Of a DNA stretch of 64,000 nt, positions 44,806 to 56,121 are shown piece by piece. The notes under the pieces were generated by a model. That model was not told the origin of the DNA, made no database searches, and saw only the letters and a program-made list of their open reading frames with translations. The position numbers and the translations under genes were made by a program. The stretch comes from DATJLY01 sp035604195 (GTDB lineage: Bacteria; Pseudomonadota; Alphaproteobacteria; ATCC43930; CGMCC-115725): the NCBI GenBank assembly GCA_035604195.1, contig DATNIY010000031.1, positions 1 through 64,000 of the forward strand. Reading direction: 5' to 3'. How positions within the stretch are numbered: position 1 is the first letter of the stretch; every line of letters begins with the position of its first letter.

Positions 44806-47025
44806 CTACGCTTTCATTGCCGCCTGCACCCGCGCCGGTGACAGCGGCAAATGCCGCAACCGCTTGCCGCCGGTAAGTTGGGCGACGGCGTTGGCAATGG
44901 CGGGCGCCACCGGTCCGACGCCGATTTCGCCGACGCCCGAGGGATGGTTGTCGGTCGAGATCACCTTGACCTCGATCATCGGCATGTCCGCCATCCGGAT
45001 GACCCGGTACTTGTCGAAGTTCTGTTCCTGAACCTCGCCGTTCACGACGTTGATCTGCTCATAAAGCGCGGCCGAGAGCCCCATGGTGATCGCCCCCTCG
45101 AGCTGGTAGGCGACGTTGCGCGGCTGCACGGCAAGCCCTGGATCGACCGCGGCCCAAATATGGTGAACCTTGATCTGGCCGGTTTTCTCGTCGAGCGAAA
45201 CCTCGGCGATCTCCGCGAGAAAACTGTCGTACAAGTCCGAATAGGCGATCCCAAGAGCGCGGCCCGGACGCTTCTTGGCCCAATCCGCCATCTTGGCGAC
45301 GGTCTCGATTACAGCGGTCGCGCGCGGCTGGTTCTTGAGGAGCCCGAGCCGATACTGCACGGGATCGACGCCCTTCATCGCCGCAAGCTCGTCGATCGTC
45401 ACTTCGATGGCGAATTTGGTATAGCCCGACGCGGTCGCGCGCCACGGGCCGATGTCGAAGCCGCGTTCGGCGCGGATCCACTCGACGAGATGCGCAGGAA
45501 CCGCGTAGTGGAATTCGCCCCAGCCGGCGGTGACGATGTCCTTGCCGCCGAAATGCTCGAGCACCGGCGGACCGAGCCGGCCGAAATGCGAAGGCGCGAC
45601 GATGCGCTGCCGCCAGCCCACGATGTCGCCCGACGCGTCGAGCCCGACCGACACCTGCTGCGCCGAGAACGGCCGGAAGATGTCGTTGCGCATGTCGTCT
45701 TCGCGGGTCCAGATGAGCTTGACCGGCCGCCCCGGCACTGCTTTCGCCAGCATGATGGCATGGGCGATATGGTCGGCATCATCCGAGGTACGGCCGAACG
45801 CGCCGCCGATCAGCGTCGAATGCACCACGACCTTTTCCGGCGGCACGCCGCCGACCATCGTCGCGAAGATGATCGAAGCCGAGGGCGATTGGTTCGACGC
45901 CCAGATCTCGATCGTGTCGCCCTTCACCAGCGCGGTCGCGTTCAAGGGCTCGAGTTGGGTGTGCGCGACATGCTCGGAGTAAAATTCGGCCGTCACCATC
46001 TTGGCGGCGCCCGCGATTGCGGCCGGCGCGTCGCCTTGCGACATCATCACGACCGCTTTCTGGTTCATGTCCTTGGCCACGCCGCCGTAGTCCTCCACCA
46101 TTTTGGCGGTGTTGTACTTGCGCGCCTCGGCCGTGGCCGACCAGGTGACCTTGAGCGCGGCCTTCGCCTTTCGCGTCGCCTCGACCGTTTCGCCGATGAT
46201 TCCGACGCCGTTGGGGATCGGCACGATCTTGACGATGCCCTTCACCGCCTTCGCCGCCGTATCGTCGATCTTCTCCGGCTTTTCATGCTCGACCGGCGGA
46301 TAGAGGATGGCGCCGTAAAGCATGTGCGGCAGCTGCACATCGATGCCGTATTTGGCGCTGCCGTTCACTTTGAGCGGCAGATCGACGCGCGGCACGTCCT
46401 TGCCGATGAGGCGGAAGGCGGAGGACGGCTTCAGATCGTCCTTGGTCGCCTGCGGCAGCGGGTCGGGCAGCTTCGCCTTCGCCGCCAAGGCGCCGTAGGA
46501 GATCTTTCGGTTCGATTGCTTGTGCACGACCATGCCGGGCTCGGTCGAAAGCTCGGCCGCGGGCACGCCCCACTCGCTCGCAGCGCAGGCGATCAGGACT
46601 TTTCGCGTCTGGGCGCCGACGAGACGGAGCTGGTCGTAATAGCCGGCGACGGCCAGGCTGGCGAGCGTCCGCATCTGGCCGCCCATCAACGGGAATGGAT
46701 TGCCATATTTCGACGGATCGGCCGGCGACTGCACGACCCGCACCTTGTGCCAATCGGCGTCCATCTCGTCGGCGATCACGACCGGCAGCGCTGTCATGGT
46801 GCCTTGGCCCATCTCGGCCGGCGCGGACATGATGGTGACGATGCCGTTGCCGCCGATGACGACCCAGGCGTTGGGCTTCAACGAGCCGGCGCCGGCGGCC
46901 ATCGCCGCGGCAAGGCTCTTTCCCGGCAGCGCGCCAAAGGCGACGCCGATGCCGACGCCGCCGGCGCTGACCAAAAAGCTGCGCCGCGACAGCGCGCAGC
47001 TCGTGACGGCGATGCGGCGGGTCAT
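44806..47025 (-). CDS. iorB: Isoquinoline 1-oxidoreductase-type molybdopterin-binding subunit
   Basis: A 739-residue xanthine-oxidase-family large subunit. A Tat signal (SRRSFLVSAGGVGIG, twin Arg 14-15) shows export folded with cofactor. The aldehyde-oxidase/xanthine-dehydrogenase Mo-pterin domains include FRLIGKDVPRVDLPLKVNG, GGAFGRTSDDADH and near the C-terminus GVGEIGVGPVAPA, with the presumed catalytic Glu. It hydroxylates an N-heterocycle or oxidises an aldehyde; the true substrate is unknown. It overlaps the iron-sulfur subunit gene by 4 nt. No cytochrome c or XdhC-like maturation gene is adjacent. Confidence 0.9.
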   Translation of the reverse strand: MTRRIAVTSCALSRRSFLVSAGGVGIGVAFGALPGKSLAAAMAAGAGSLKPNAWVVIGGNGIVTIMSAPAEMGQGTMTALPVVIADEMDADWHKVRVVQSPADPSKYGNPFPLMGGQMRTLASLAVAGYYDQLRLVGAQTRKVLIACAASEWGVPAAELSTEPGMVVHKQSNRKISYGALAAKAKLPDPLPQATKDDLKPSSAFRLIGKDVPRVDLPLKVNGSAKYGIDVQLPHMLYGAILYPPVEHEKPEKIDDTAAKAVKGIVKIVPIPNGVGIIGETVEATRKAKAALKVTWSATAEARKYNTAKMVEDYGGVAKDMNQKAVVMMSQGDAPAAIAGAAKMVTAEFYSEHVAHTQLEPLNATALVKGDTIEIWASNQSPSASIIFATMVGGVPPEKVVVHSTLIGGAFGRTSDDADHIAHAIMLAKAVPGRPVKLIWTREDDMRNDIFRPFSAQQVSVGLDASGDIVGWRQRIVAPSHFGRLGPPVLEHFGGKDIVTAGWGEFHYAVPAHLVEWIRAERGFDIGPWRATASGYTKFAIEVTIDELAAMKGVDPVQYRLGLLKNQPRATAVIETVAKMADWAKKRPGRALGIAYSDLYDSFLAEIAEVSLDEKTGQIKVHHIWAAVDPGLAVQPRNVAYQLEGAITMGLSAALYEQINVVNGEVQEQNFDKYRVIRMADMPMIEVKVISTDNHPSGVGEIGVGPVAPAIANAVAQLTGGKRLRHLPLSPARVQAAMKA

Positions 47026-47540
47026 GGCTGGGCCCTCCCGCGCGCGGAGCCGGGGGATGCCGAGTCATGCGTCACCGCCGCCTGCTTTTCATGGGTACGC
47101 GCCGCGCGTTCAATCGCGCGGACGATGTGGTTATAGGTGCCGCAGCGGCAGATATGGCCGTCCATCGCCGCGACGATCTGGGCGCGCGAGGGGTGCGGGT
47201 TGTGCTCGAGAAAGGCCGCCGCTTCCATGATCTGGCCGGATTGACAGTAGCCGCATTGCGGCACCTGCTCCGCAACCCAGGCGCGCTGCAGGGGGTGGCT
47301 CGAATTTTGCGACAGCCCCTCGATCGTCGTCACCTGCTTGCCGGCGACGCTGTCGAGCGGCGTCACGCACGAGCGGATCGGCTGGCCATCGAGATGCACG
47401 GTGCAGGCGCCGCACTGCGCGATGCCGCAGCCGAACTTCGTCCCGGTGAGCTTCAGGTGCTCGCGAATGACCCACAAGAGCGGCGTGTCCGTATCCGCCG
47501 CAACATCGACACTTCGCCCGTTGATCGAAAAGGCTGTCAT
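47022..47540 (-). CDS. iorA: Isoquinoline 1-oxidoreductase-type [2Fe-2S] subunit
   Basis: A 172-residue electron-transfer subunit. Plant-type ferredoxin cluster: Cys38, 43, 46, 58 (GCGIAQCGACTVHLDG). Second [2Fe-2S] domain: Cys96, 99, 131, 133 (PQCGYCQSG, HICRCGTY). It has no signal and would be carried through Tat by its partner. Its stop overlaps the large-subunit start in ATGA. The C-terminal tail (about 20 residues, ASPGSARGRAQP) is longer than usual. Promoter elements in the 125 bp upstream are not clear. Confidence 0.92.
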   Translation of the reverse strand: MTAFSINGRSVDVAADTDTPLLWVIREHLKLTGTKFGCGIAQCGACTVHLDGQPIRSCVTPLDSVAGKQVTTIEGLSQNSSHPLQRAWVAEQVPQCGYCQSGQIMEAAAFLEHNPHPSRAQIVAAMDGHICRCGTYNHIVRAIERAARTHEKQAAVTHDSASPGSARGRAQP

Positions 47541-47665
47541 TGACGTTTCTCCCCGCGGTGCGCGCGCCGTTGCGGCCGCGCTCTCATCTTCATCGCCGGC
47601 CCAGGCGGGCCATTGCGAGGGATGCTAATCCCAATCGGGTGTGGCGGCAATCGCCGCGTGGGCGT

Positions 47666-48859
47666 TCAACGCGCGAGGTGGGCGAACTCGATTCCGGGCG
47701 CGAGCGCAGCGATCGCGGCCGCGCCCAGCCCCACCGGCACGAAGGCCACGATGGGCAGACCGGTCAGATCCCAGGCGCCGCCGCCGATGATGGTGAGCAT
47801 CACGGCGCAGGGGTAGCTCATGGTGAACATCGCCGCCGAGACGCGGTGCACCTCCTGCGGCGCCGCGAGCAATGCCGGCAGCGCCAGCAGCATGACCAAC
47901 ACCGCGGCATTGATGCAGCCGAGCACGCCGGCGAAAACGACGATCCACACGCCGCCCAAGAGCGTCATGCCAAGCACGCTCGCCACCAGCGTCAGCCCGG
48001 CCGCGACATAAGGCCAATGGCGGGTGGCGAGGCTGCCGGTCCAGGCGAGCATGGCGAAGGATGCCGGCAACTGCGCCAAATTGAGCGCCGTCAGCGCGGG
48101 GTTGATGAGATCGCCGCGGCCGAGCGAGCCCAGATAATCCGGCAAGAAGGTGTTGGTCGCGAAATAGACCGTGTTGACGCCGCCGAGCATGAGCGCGAGG
48201 CGCCACACCAGCGGATTGCGCCAATCGGGCCACCAGCGGCGCAGCGCCGCCGTCACTGGTTCCGCCTCGCGCGGCGCCAGCGCCCAAACCAGGACCGCCG
48301 TCAGCAGCACCGGCAGCGACCAGACGACGAAGCTCCAGCGCCAACTGCCGCCGACCAGCGGCAAAACGAAAGGAATGGTGAGCGCGACGGCGAGGGTCTC
48401 GCTCACCAAGAGCCCGTTGCTGTAAACCGCGGTGGCAAAGCCGATGCGGTCGGGCAGCCAGGCGCGCACCAAGGGCGGCAGGGCCGGCTGCATCACCGCG
48501 ATGCCCGCGCCCATCACACCCGTCGCGAGATAAAGCACGACGACATCGGGCGCAGCACCCCGCGCCGCCGAGCCCAGCGCCGTGAGCAACAATCCCGCGA
48601 TCAAGGTCGCGCGCGCGCCCAAGCGCGCGATCAGCAGCGCGCCCGGCACGGCGGCGAGCGCGAAGAGCAGCGAAGGCAGGCTGCCCAATGCGCCGATCTC
48701 GGTCTCGGTGAGCGCGAGATCGGCATGGATCAGCGGAATGACCGGCGGCACCGCGAGCAAGGTCAGGCGCAGCCCGGCGCCCGACAGCCAGAGCAGGACG
48801 AGACAGGTGAAGAGCTGCGCCGGCGTCAGGCCGCTGCGCGCGCGATCGAGTGCCGCCAT
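47666..48859 (-). CDS. MFS transporter (CynX/NimT-like)
   Basis: A 397-residue protein with 12 predicted TM segments. The first half has LLAVPPVIPLIHADLALTET and the inter-TM2/3 motif ARLGARATLIAGLLLTALGS; the overall pattern resembles the CynX/NimT group of anion/small-molecule exporters. No substrate clue from context: it sits between the iorAB pair (same strand) and the DUF1330 gene. ATG 48859 is chosen; an in-frame TTG further upstream would add 12 basic residues without SD support. Confidence 0.82.
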   Translation of the reverse strand: MAALDRARSGLTPAQLFTCLVLLWLSGAGLRLTLLAVPPVIPLIHADLALTETEIGALGSLPSLLFALAAVPGALLIARLGARATLIAGLLLTALGSAARGAAPDVVVLYLATGVMGAGIAVMQPALPPLVRAWLPDRIGFATAVYSNGLLVSETLAVALTIPFVLPLVGGSWRWSFVVWSLPVLLTAVLVWALAPREAEPVTAALRRWWPDWRNPLVWRLALMLGGVNTVYFATNTFLPDYLGSLGRGDLINPALTALNLAQLPASFAMLAWTGSLATRHWPYVAAGLTLVASVLGMTLLGGVWIVVFAGVLGCINAAVLVMLLALPALLAAPQEVHRVSAAMFTMSYPCAVMLTIIGGGAWDLTGLPIVAFVPVGLGAAAIAALAPGIEFAHLAR

Positions 48860-48984
48860 CGCGCGCTTGCTAGACGAGCGCGGCACAGGCCGCAACCGTC
48901 GATTGGCGCTCGAGCCGCCTCTTGCCTTCGCGCGCGCCTAGCCGCACATTTGCGAGGTTTCGTTTTCCCAGGGGAGGATCGCTG

Positions 48985-49284
48985 ATGGCCGCCGCGCCAC
49001 CTGCCTATCTCATTGCCGAGCTCGACATCCACGATGCCGAGGCCTACCAGAAATATCGCGAGGGCGTACCGGCGACGCTGTTGCCCTATGGCGGCCGCTT
49101 CCTCGTGCGCGGCGGCCAGGTCGGCGCGCTCGAAGGCGATGCGCCGACGCGCGTCGTGGTCCTGGCGTTTCCCAACATGGGGGAGGCGCGGCGCTGGTAT
49201 GAATCGCCGGCCTATCAAGCGATCCTGCCGCAGCGGCTGAAAGCGGCGAAATCGCGGGCCTATTTCGTGGAGGGCGTGGCGTAG
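48985..49284 (+). CDS. DUF1330 domain protein
   Basis: A 99-residue alpha/beta protein of the DUF1330 (dimeric alpha-beta barrel) family: AYLIAELDIHDAEAYQKYRE, FLVRGGQVGALEGD and VVLAFPNMGEARRWYESPAY. Function of the family is unknown; it resembles small ferredoxin-fold oxygenase/isomerase or muconolactone-isomerase-like domains. GGGGAGGA is 6 nt before the ATG. It converges on dnaJ with a 13-bp gap. Confidence 0.88.
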   Translation: MAAAPPAYLIAELDIHDAEAYQKYREGVPATLLPYGGRFLVRGGQVGALEGDAPTRVVVLAFPNMGEARRWYESPAYQAILPQRLKAAKSRAYFVEGVA

Positions 49285-49297
49285 AGTCCGGCCGCGC

Positions 49298-50431
49298 CTA
49301 TTCCCGCAGGTCCTCGAAGAATTCCTTGACCTTGGCGAAGAAGCCTTCGCTCTCGGGGTGGGTCGCCTGGCTGTCGCCGGCCTTCTCGAATTCGCGCAGC
49401 AATTCCTGCTGGCGCTTGCTCAGATTCATCGGCGTTTCCACCATCACCTCGATGAACATGTCGCCGCGCGCGGCCGAGCGCAGCACCGACATGCCCTTGC
49501 CGCGCAGGCGGAACTGCCGCGCAGACTGCGTCCCCGCGGGGATGGTGAGCTTGGCGCGGCTGCCGTCGATCGTCGGCACCTCGATGGTGCCGCCCAGCGC
49601 TGCCGCCAGCATGGTGATGGGCACCCGGCAATGGATGGTGTTGCCGTCGCGCTGGAAAATCGGGTGCGGCTTGACCGACAAGAAAATATAGAGATCGCCG
49701 GCGCCGCCGCCGCGCACGCCGGCCTCGCCCTCGCCGGCGAGCCGGATGCGCGTGCCGTCCTCGACCCCCGGCGGGATCGACACCGCAAGCGTCTTCTCCT
49801 TGCGCACGCGGCCCTGGCCGCCGCAAGCGCGGCAGGGATTCTCGATGACCCGGCCGGCGCCGTGGCAGGAGGGACAGGTGCGCTCGATGGTGAAGAAGCC
49901 CTGCTGCGCGCGCACGCGCCCGGCGCCCTGGCAGGTCGGACAGTTGACTGGGCGCGAGCCCGCCGCCGCGCCGCTGCCTTGACAGGCCTCGCAGGGCGCC
50001 AAGGTCGGCACGCGCACCGTGGTCTGCTTGCCCTTGAACGCCTCGTCGAGACCGATCTCGAGGTTGTAGCGCAAATCGTTGCCGCGCGTGGCGCTGTCGC
50101 GCGCGCCGCGCCGGCCGCCCATGAACTCGCCGAACATCTCGTCGAAGATGTCGGCGAAGCCGGTGGCGAAGCCGAAATCGCCGGCGCCCGAGCGTCCGCC
50201 GCCGTTCTCGAAGGCGGCATGACCGAAGCGGTCGTAGGCGGCGCGCTTCTGATCGTCCTTGAGGACGTCGTAGGCTTCGCTCATGTCCTTGAATTTCTGC
50301 TCGGCCGACTGATCGCCGGCGTTGCGATCAGGATGGTGCTCCATGGCAAGCTTGCGATAGGCCTTCTTGATGTCCTCGGCGCTCGCCCCGCGCGCTACGC
50401 CGAGGAGCTCGTAAAAGTCCCGCTTAGCCAT
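49298..50431 (-). CDS. dnaJ: Chaperone DnaJ (Hsp40)
   Basis: A 377-residue type I Hsp40. J domain (1-70) with HPD (EHHPDRN, about 32-38), Gly/Phe linker, zinc-finger domain with four CxxCxGxG modules (CEACQGSG, CPTCQGAG, CPSCHGAG, CRACGGQG), then substrate-binding C-terminal domain. It stimulates DnaK's ATPase and delivers substrates. It lies 94 bp downstream of dnaK on the same strand, with a strong hairpin in the gap. Confidence 0.97.
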   Translation of the reverse strand: MAKRDFYELLGVARGASAEDIKKAYRKLAMEHHPDRNAGDQSAEQKFKDMSEAYDVLKDDQKRAAYDRFGHAAFENGGGRSGAGDFGFATGFADIFDEMFGEFMGGRRGARDSATRGNDLRYNLEIGLDEAFKGKQTTVRVPTLAPCEACQGSGAAAGSRPVNCPTCQGAGRVRAQQGFFTIERTCPSCHGAGRVIENPCRACGGQGRVRKEKTLAVSIPPGVEDGTRIRLAGEGEAGVRGGGAGDLYIFLSVKPHPIFQRDGNTIHCRVPITMLAAALGGTIEVPTIDGSRAKLTIPAGTQSARQFRLRGKGMSVLRSAARGDMFIEVMVETPMNLSKRQQELLREFEKAGDSQATHPESEGFFAKVKEFFEDLRE

Positions 50432-50466
50432 CGCTCACTGCTCTCGACCTCGTACCGTCACGCGCG

Positions 50467-50498
50467 ACCGCCCCGGTGCAGCTTCTCGCCGGGGCGGT
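50467..50498. terminator. Strong hairpin between dnaK and dnaJ
   Basis: ACCGCCCCGG (50467-50476) and CCGGGGCGGT (50489-50498) form a perfect 10-bp GC-rich stem with a 12-nt loop. In the direction of dnaK-dnaJ transcription no U-run follows, so it more likely stabilises or partly attenuates the transcript, keeping DnaJ below DnaK, than ends it. Confidence 0.5.
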
Positions 50499-50525
50499 TT
50501 GTCGTCTCTCGCGCGGCCAAGCCGT

Positions 50526-52457
<1,932 letters not shown>

Positions 52458-52561
52458 GGCCACCTCTGGATTGCAGCAGGGCTCCGCAGCCCCAAAAGGC
52501 ACTGCGGGGACCCCCTTTGAATGGTCCGTCTCGCAAGGTTTCCCCTGCGGCGTGCAGGGCT

Positions 52562-52590
52562 TATATATGAGCGGTGCCGGCGCGCTACAA
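52562..52590 (-). promoter_or_regulatory. Predicted dnaK promoter
   Basis: On the minus strand TTGTAG (52590-52585), a 17-nt spacer and TATATA (52567-52562) form the only A/T-rich promoter-like element upstream of dnaK. The G before TTG and CAT before the TATA also resemble an RpoH-type CTTG-N17-CATATA site, so the sigma factor is uncertain. The leader would be about 100 nt. No CIRCE (HrcA operator) is seen. Confidence 0.45.
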
Positions 52591-52679
52591 CGGGGCGGCC
52601 GCTTCCGGCGCAGGCAAATTTCGGGAATTCGGCCGGCGCCGGGCCGGGCCCCGGCCCAACCACCGCCCTGGCGGCCGCC

Positions 52680-53597
52680 TCAAGCCGGCGCCGAGGGACC
52701 CGGACTCTCCGGCGGCAGGGTCTGAAGCCGCCAACCGACATAGCGGCGCCAAAACTCGCGGAGCCGCGCCGTCCGCGCGCTGTAGGCGGGGTGGCGCACC
52801 GCCATGGTCGCGAAGTGCTGCTCGATGTTGATGTAGAGGAGCGCCTTGAGAATTTTCAGCCGCGGTGGAACCCGCTGCCGGAGCAGCAAATCGCCGGTCA
52901 GCGGCAGCAGCGGAAAAATCCGCGCGAGCGGCCCGCGGTTCGCGGCCGGAACCGCCCTGAAATAAGTGTCTCGCGGGGTCTCGTCCCGCACCGTGAGAAC
53001 TTCGGGAATCTCGGCGTGTTTGCCGTAGACGAGCGTGCCCGCCGCCGCCCAGTCCGAGGCATAGAAGTGGGTGCGCGGAAAGGCTCGTTGCAACGGCGCC
53101 GTGCGGTAGAGGGCGTAGACCCGGGCGTTCTCGACGGGGGTGGACAAGAAGACCGCGAGGTTGGTCACGGGATCGGCGAGCAGCGGATAAGTGCCGCGCC
53201 CTATCCGCATCGCCCCGTCCGGTCTGACGAAGCGGACGCGCCCGGCGCAGGCGACCAGGCTGGGATCGGCCTCGAGCCGCGCCAAGGCTCGTTCGACATA
53301 GCTGGGCTCGGCATAGTCGTCGGCCGCGAGCCACATGAAATAAGGGGTCTTTGCCTCGCTCAGCAGGAAATGGAAGTTGCCGGTCGGCAGCGCGGTGACC
53401 GCATGCCGGGTGTATCTGATGATCCCATGCGCCGCTGCCAGCGCCCGACCGACCGTTTCCGTCGCATCGCTCGAGCAATTATCGGAAATGTGAATGATGC
53501 AGCCGCGATAGGTCTGATGGAGAATGCTCTCGACGGCGCGGCGCAGCGTTGCCGCGCCGTTGAAGACGGGGATGCCGACGGTGACCTTGGCGTCCAT
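52680..53597 (-). CDS. GT2-family glycosyltransferase
   Basis: A 305-residue GT-A glycosyltransferase. VTVGIPVFNGAATLRRAVES at the N-terminus is the nucleotide-sugar domain start; ISDNCSSDAT and the metal-binding DDY (WLAADDYAEPSYV, about 91-93) complete the donor site. No TM helix, so it is probably cytoplasmic or peripheral, adding a sugar to a polysaccharide or lipid precursor. It is isolated between dnaK and the PAS kinase gene with no polysaccharide genes near, so it looks like an insertion into the chaperone region. Confidence 0.85.
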   Translation of the reverse strand: MDAKVTVGIPVFNGAATLRRAVESILHQTYRGCIIHISDNCSSDATETVGRALAAAHGIIRYTRHAVTALPTGNFHFLLSEAKTPYFMWLAADDYAEPSYVERALARLEADPSLVACAGRVRFVRPDGAMRIGRGTYPLLADPVTNLAVFLSTPVENARVYALYRTAPLQRAFPRTHFYASDWAAAGTLVYGKHAEIPEVLTVRDETPRDTYFRAVPAANRGPLARIFPLLPLTGDLLLRQRVPPRLKILKALLYINIEQHFATMAVRHPAYSARTARLREFWRRYVGWRLQTLPPESPGPSAPA

Positions 53598-53858
53598 CTC
53601 GCGGTTCTCTCTGCCTCTTCCTTGAGGGCGCTGCGGCGGCGGTTTCCTGGCCAGCGCCGGGCCCGGGCATTCGCGGAAAGAAATATTGCAGACGCCTTTA
53701 GGAAATGTTTGGCGGCCGAACAAGTTTCTCTTGCTGCGCCACTGCCGCGACGCGCCGGCGGGGCCTTCCGATCCTTTTGGTAAACCTTCCTTTACCGCGG
53801 TGTGACAGCTTTGAGACTGGACGCCTCGGTGCCCGTCGCTTGGCGGAAAGGAGCGAGC
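53598..53858. other. Intergenic region between divergent GT2 and histidine-kinase genes
   Basis: About 260 bp with no gene. It is more A/T-rich than its flanks, consistent with divergent promoters. GGTAAA (53779-53784), CCTTCC and TTTACC (53791-53796) form a 6-bp inverted repeat about 63 bp before the kinase start, a possible operator. I see no RNA gene here. Confidence 0.4.
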
Positions 53859-55520
53859 ATGACCGGAAAGCGATCGCGACCGCGCAGGCGCGCCGGCGCC
53901 GCGGGCGAGGCGGCGCTGCTCGACACCTCGTTCCGGGCCCTGTTCCATTGCAATCCGGTCCCAATGCTGGTCTATGATCCGGCGACGCTGCGCTTCGTCG
54001 AGGCCAACGACAGCGCCGTCGCCCAATACGGTTACACGCGCGAGCAGTTCCTGACCAAATCGATCACCGACCTGCTGCCGGCGGAGGACCGTCCCACACT
54101 GCGCCAACGCTTGCTGGCGTCCGAGCCCGGTCTGATCAATGTCGGTTTGCGCCGCCACATGCGCGCCGGCGGCAGCGTCATCACCGTCGATATCCGGCGG
54201 CAGGAATTCGAGCTCGCCGGCCGTAGGGTCGCGTTGGTCTCCTGCATCGATGTCAGCGACAGGCTGCTGGCGGAGGAGCAGCTGCGGCAAAGCCTCGCCC
54301 GGCTCCGCCGCAGCGAGGAACAACTGGCGCGCGCGCAAGAGGTTTCTCGCACCGGCAGCGTCGAGCGGGATCTCAGGACCGGCGCCGTGGTGTGGTCGGA
54401 CCAATGCTATGCCGTGTTCGGCCGCGACCGGACCCTGCCGGTGCCCAGCCGGGATCAGGCGCTCGAGCTGTTCCACCCCGACGACCGCGCCGAATACGAA
54501 GCCGTCATGGCCGCTTCCGAACGCGGCCTGCCCAGCCCGGCCATCCGTTGCCGCATCGTTCGAGCGGACGGCGGCATTCGGTGGGTCCATCACGAATCGG
54601 AAGTGATCTTCGGCGAGGACGGCCGGCCCGCCCGCCGCATTGCGACCTTCCGGGACGTGACCGAGGCCCATGAAGCCGAGGAGCGGCAACGGCAGCTGCA
54701 GGCGGCGCTGAGCGCAGCCAAGGAGGCGGCCGAGGCGGCGAACCGTGCGGCCCAGGCCGCCAATGACGAGCTCGAACGCCGGGTCGAGCGGCGGACGGCG
54801 GAGCTACGTGCCGCGCAAGGGGAACTCCTGAAGACGGAACGCCTCTCGGTTCTCGGCCAGCTCACGGCGACCGTGGCGCATGAACTGCGCAATCCCCTGA
54901 GCACGATCCGCAACAGCCTCTATGTCCTGCGCGATCCCAACGCCAGGAAGATGCCGCTCGCCGGCCTGATCGAACGCATCGACCGCGCGGTTCTGCGCTG
55001 CGAGGGCATCGTCACGGATCTGCTCGAATACACGCGCGTGCGGGCGCTGCAGCTGCGCCCGACCAAGCTCGACGACTGGCTCGGCGAAATCCTGGGCGAG
55101 CTGAAGATTCCCGCCGGCATCGCGCTGGAGCGCCGCTTCGCCGCGCCCGGCGCGCAGGTGGCGCTCGATGCCGACCGTTTCCGCCGCGTCGTCATCAACC
55201 TGGTCGAGAACGCGGCGCAGGCGATCGAGGGCGGCAAGGGTGGCGTGTCGGAACGGCGGATCACGGTGTCGACGATGGCCTCGGATGGCGCCGAGGTTGT
55301 GATCGCCGATACCGGCCCTGGCATCGCGCAGGAGATTCTGCCGAAGGTGTTCGAGCCATTGTTTACCACCAAGACCATCGGCACCGGCCTCGGACTGCCG
55401 ACGGTGAAGCAGATCGTCGAGCAGCATGGCGGCGCCATCCGCATCGCCAGCACGCTCGGGCAGGGCACGGCCGTGCACGTTCGTCTGCCGCTGGCCGACG
55501 CCGCGATGGCGGCGGCCTGA
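53859..55520 (+). CDS. Soluble PAS-domain sensor histidine kinase
   Basis: A 553-residue kinase without TM helices. PAS 1 (about 25-140: ALFHCNPVPMLVYDPATLRF, then an AQYGYTREQFL core), PAS 2 with PAC (about 165-280: GAVVWSDQCYAVFGRDR, ATFRDVTEAHE), a coiled linker, HisKA with phospho-His near 341 (TATVAHELRNPLSTIRN) and HATPase_c (VINLVENAAQAI, ADTGPGIA, GTGLGLPTVKQIV), the NtrB-like group. AAGGAG lies 5 nt before the ATG. No response regulator is adjacent, so its partner is elsewhere. Ligand or cofactor of the PAS domains is unknown. Confidence 0.9.
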   Translation: MTGKRSRPRRRAGAAGEAALLDTSFRALFHCNPVPMLVYDPATLRFVEANDSAVAQYGYTREQFLTKSITDLLPAEDRPTLRQRLLASEPGLINVGLRRHMRAGGSVITVDIRRQEFELAGRRVALVSCIDVSDRLLAEEQLRQSLARLRRSEEQLARAQEVSRTGSVERDLRTGAVVWSDQCYAVFGRDRTLPVPSRDQALELFHPDDRAEYEAVMAASERGLPSPAIRCRIVRADGGIRWVHHESEVIFGEDGRPARRIATFRDVTEAHEAEERQRQLQAALSAAKEAAEAANRAAQAANDELERRVERRTAELRAAQGELLKTERLSVLGQLTATVAHELRNPLSTIRNSLYVLRDPNARKMPLAGLIERIDRAVLRCEGIVTDLLEYTRVRALQLRPTKLDDWLGEILGELKIPAGIALERRFAAPGAQVALDADRFRRVVINLVENAAQAIEGGKGGVSERRITVSTMASDGAEVVIADTGPGIAQEILPKVFEPLFTTKTIGTGLGLPTVKQIVEQHGGAIRIASTLGQGTAVHVRLPLADAAMAAA

Positions 55521-55529
55521 GCCGGCCGG

Positions 55530-56117
55530 TCAGCGCTTGGCGGCGCGGGCCGGCTCGTTGGAGCCGGATGCGGCTTTGGCGACGCCGACCAGCGCCGGGC
55601 GCAGCAGGCGGTCGTGCAGGACATAGCCGGGCTGGAGCACCTGGGCGATGCTGCCGGGCGCTTGGTCTGGGCTTTCGACCTCGAACATCGCCTGATGGAG
55701 GTTGTGGTCGAAGCGGTCGCCCAACGCGGGGTCGATGCGCTTCAGCCCATGCCGCTCGAAGGCCGCCAACAGCTCGCGCTCGGTGGCGGCGACGCCGGCC
55801 AGGAGGTTGCGGGTCAGCTCGTCCTGCGCCTCGCCCTCGGGCACGCTCGCGAGCGCGCGGCGCAGATTGTCGGCGACGCTGAGCAAGTCCTTGGCGAAAT
55901 TCGCAGCAGCATAGCGCGCCGCGTCGGCGGCCTCGCGCTGCGCCCGGCGCCGCACGTTCTCGGTCTCGGCGAGCGCGCGCAAGAGCCGGTCCTTGGTCTC
56001 GGCGAGGTCGGCTTCGAGCGCGGCGAGGCGCTCCTCGGCCGTCGGCGCCGCCGCTTCGGGGGCCGCTTCGCCCTCGGGGCCGCCCGCGCCATTCTGCTCT
56101 TCGTTCATGCCTGCCAT
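55530..56117 (-). CDS. grpE: Nucleotide exchange factor GrpE
   Basis: A 195-residue DnaK co-chaperone that releases ADP. After an acidic Ala/Glu-rich N-terminus comes the long coiled coil (AALEADLAETKDRLLRALAE, then RRRAQREAADAARYA) and the beta-wing C-terminal domain (LGDRFDHNLHQAMFEVESPD, VLQPGYVLHDRLLRPALVGV). The start is ambiguous among GTG 56120, ATG 56117 and ATG 56108; TGAGG upstream favours 56117. It is 4 nt downstream of hrcA, forming an hrcA-grpE operon. Confidence 0.95.
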   Translation of the reverse strand: MAGMNEEQNGAGGPEGEAAPEAAAPTAEERLAALEADLAETKDRLLRALAETENVRRRAQREAADAARYAAANFAKDLLSVADNLRRALASVPEGEAQDELTRNLLAGVAATERELLAAFERHGLKRIDPALGDRFDHNLHQAMFEVESPDQAPGSIAQVLQPGYVLHDRLLRPALVGVAKAASGSNEPARAAKR

Positions 56118-56121
56118 CACC

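Noticed and set aside
44851..47136. 761-codon plus-strand open frame
   Set aside because: Antisense shadow of the molybdopterin subunit gene.
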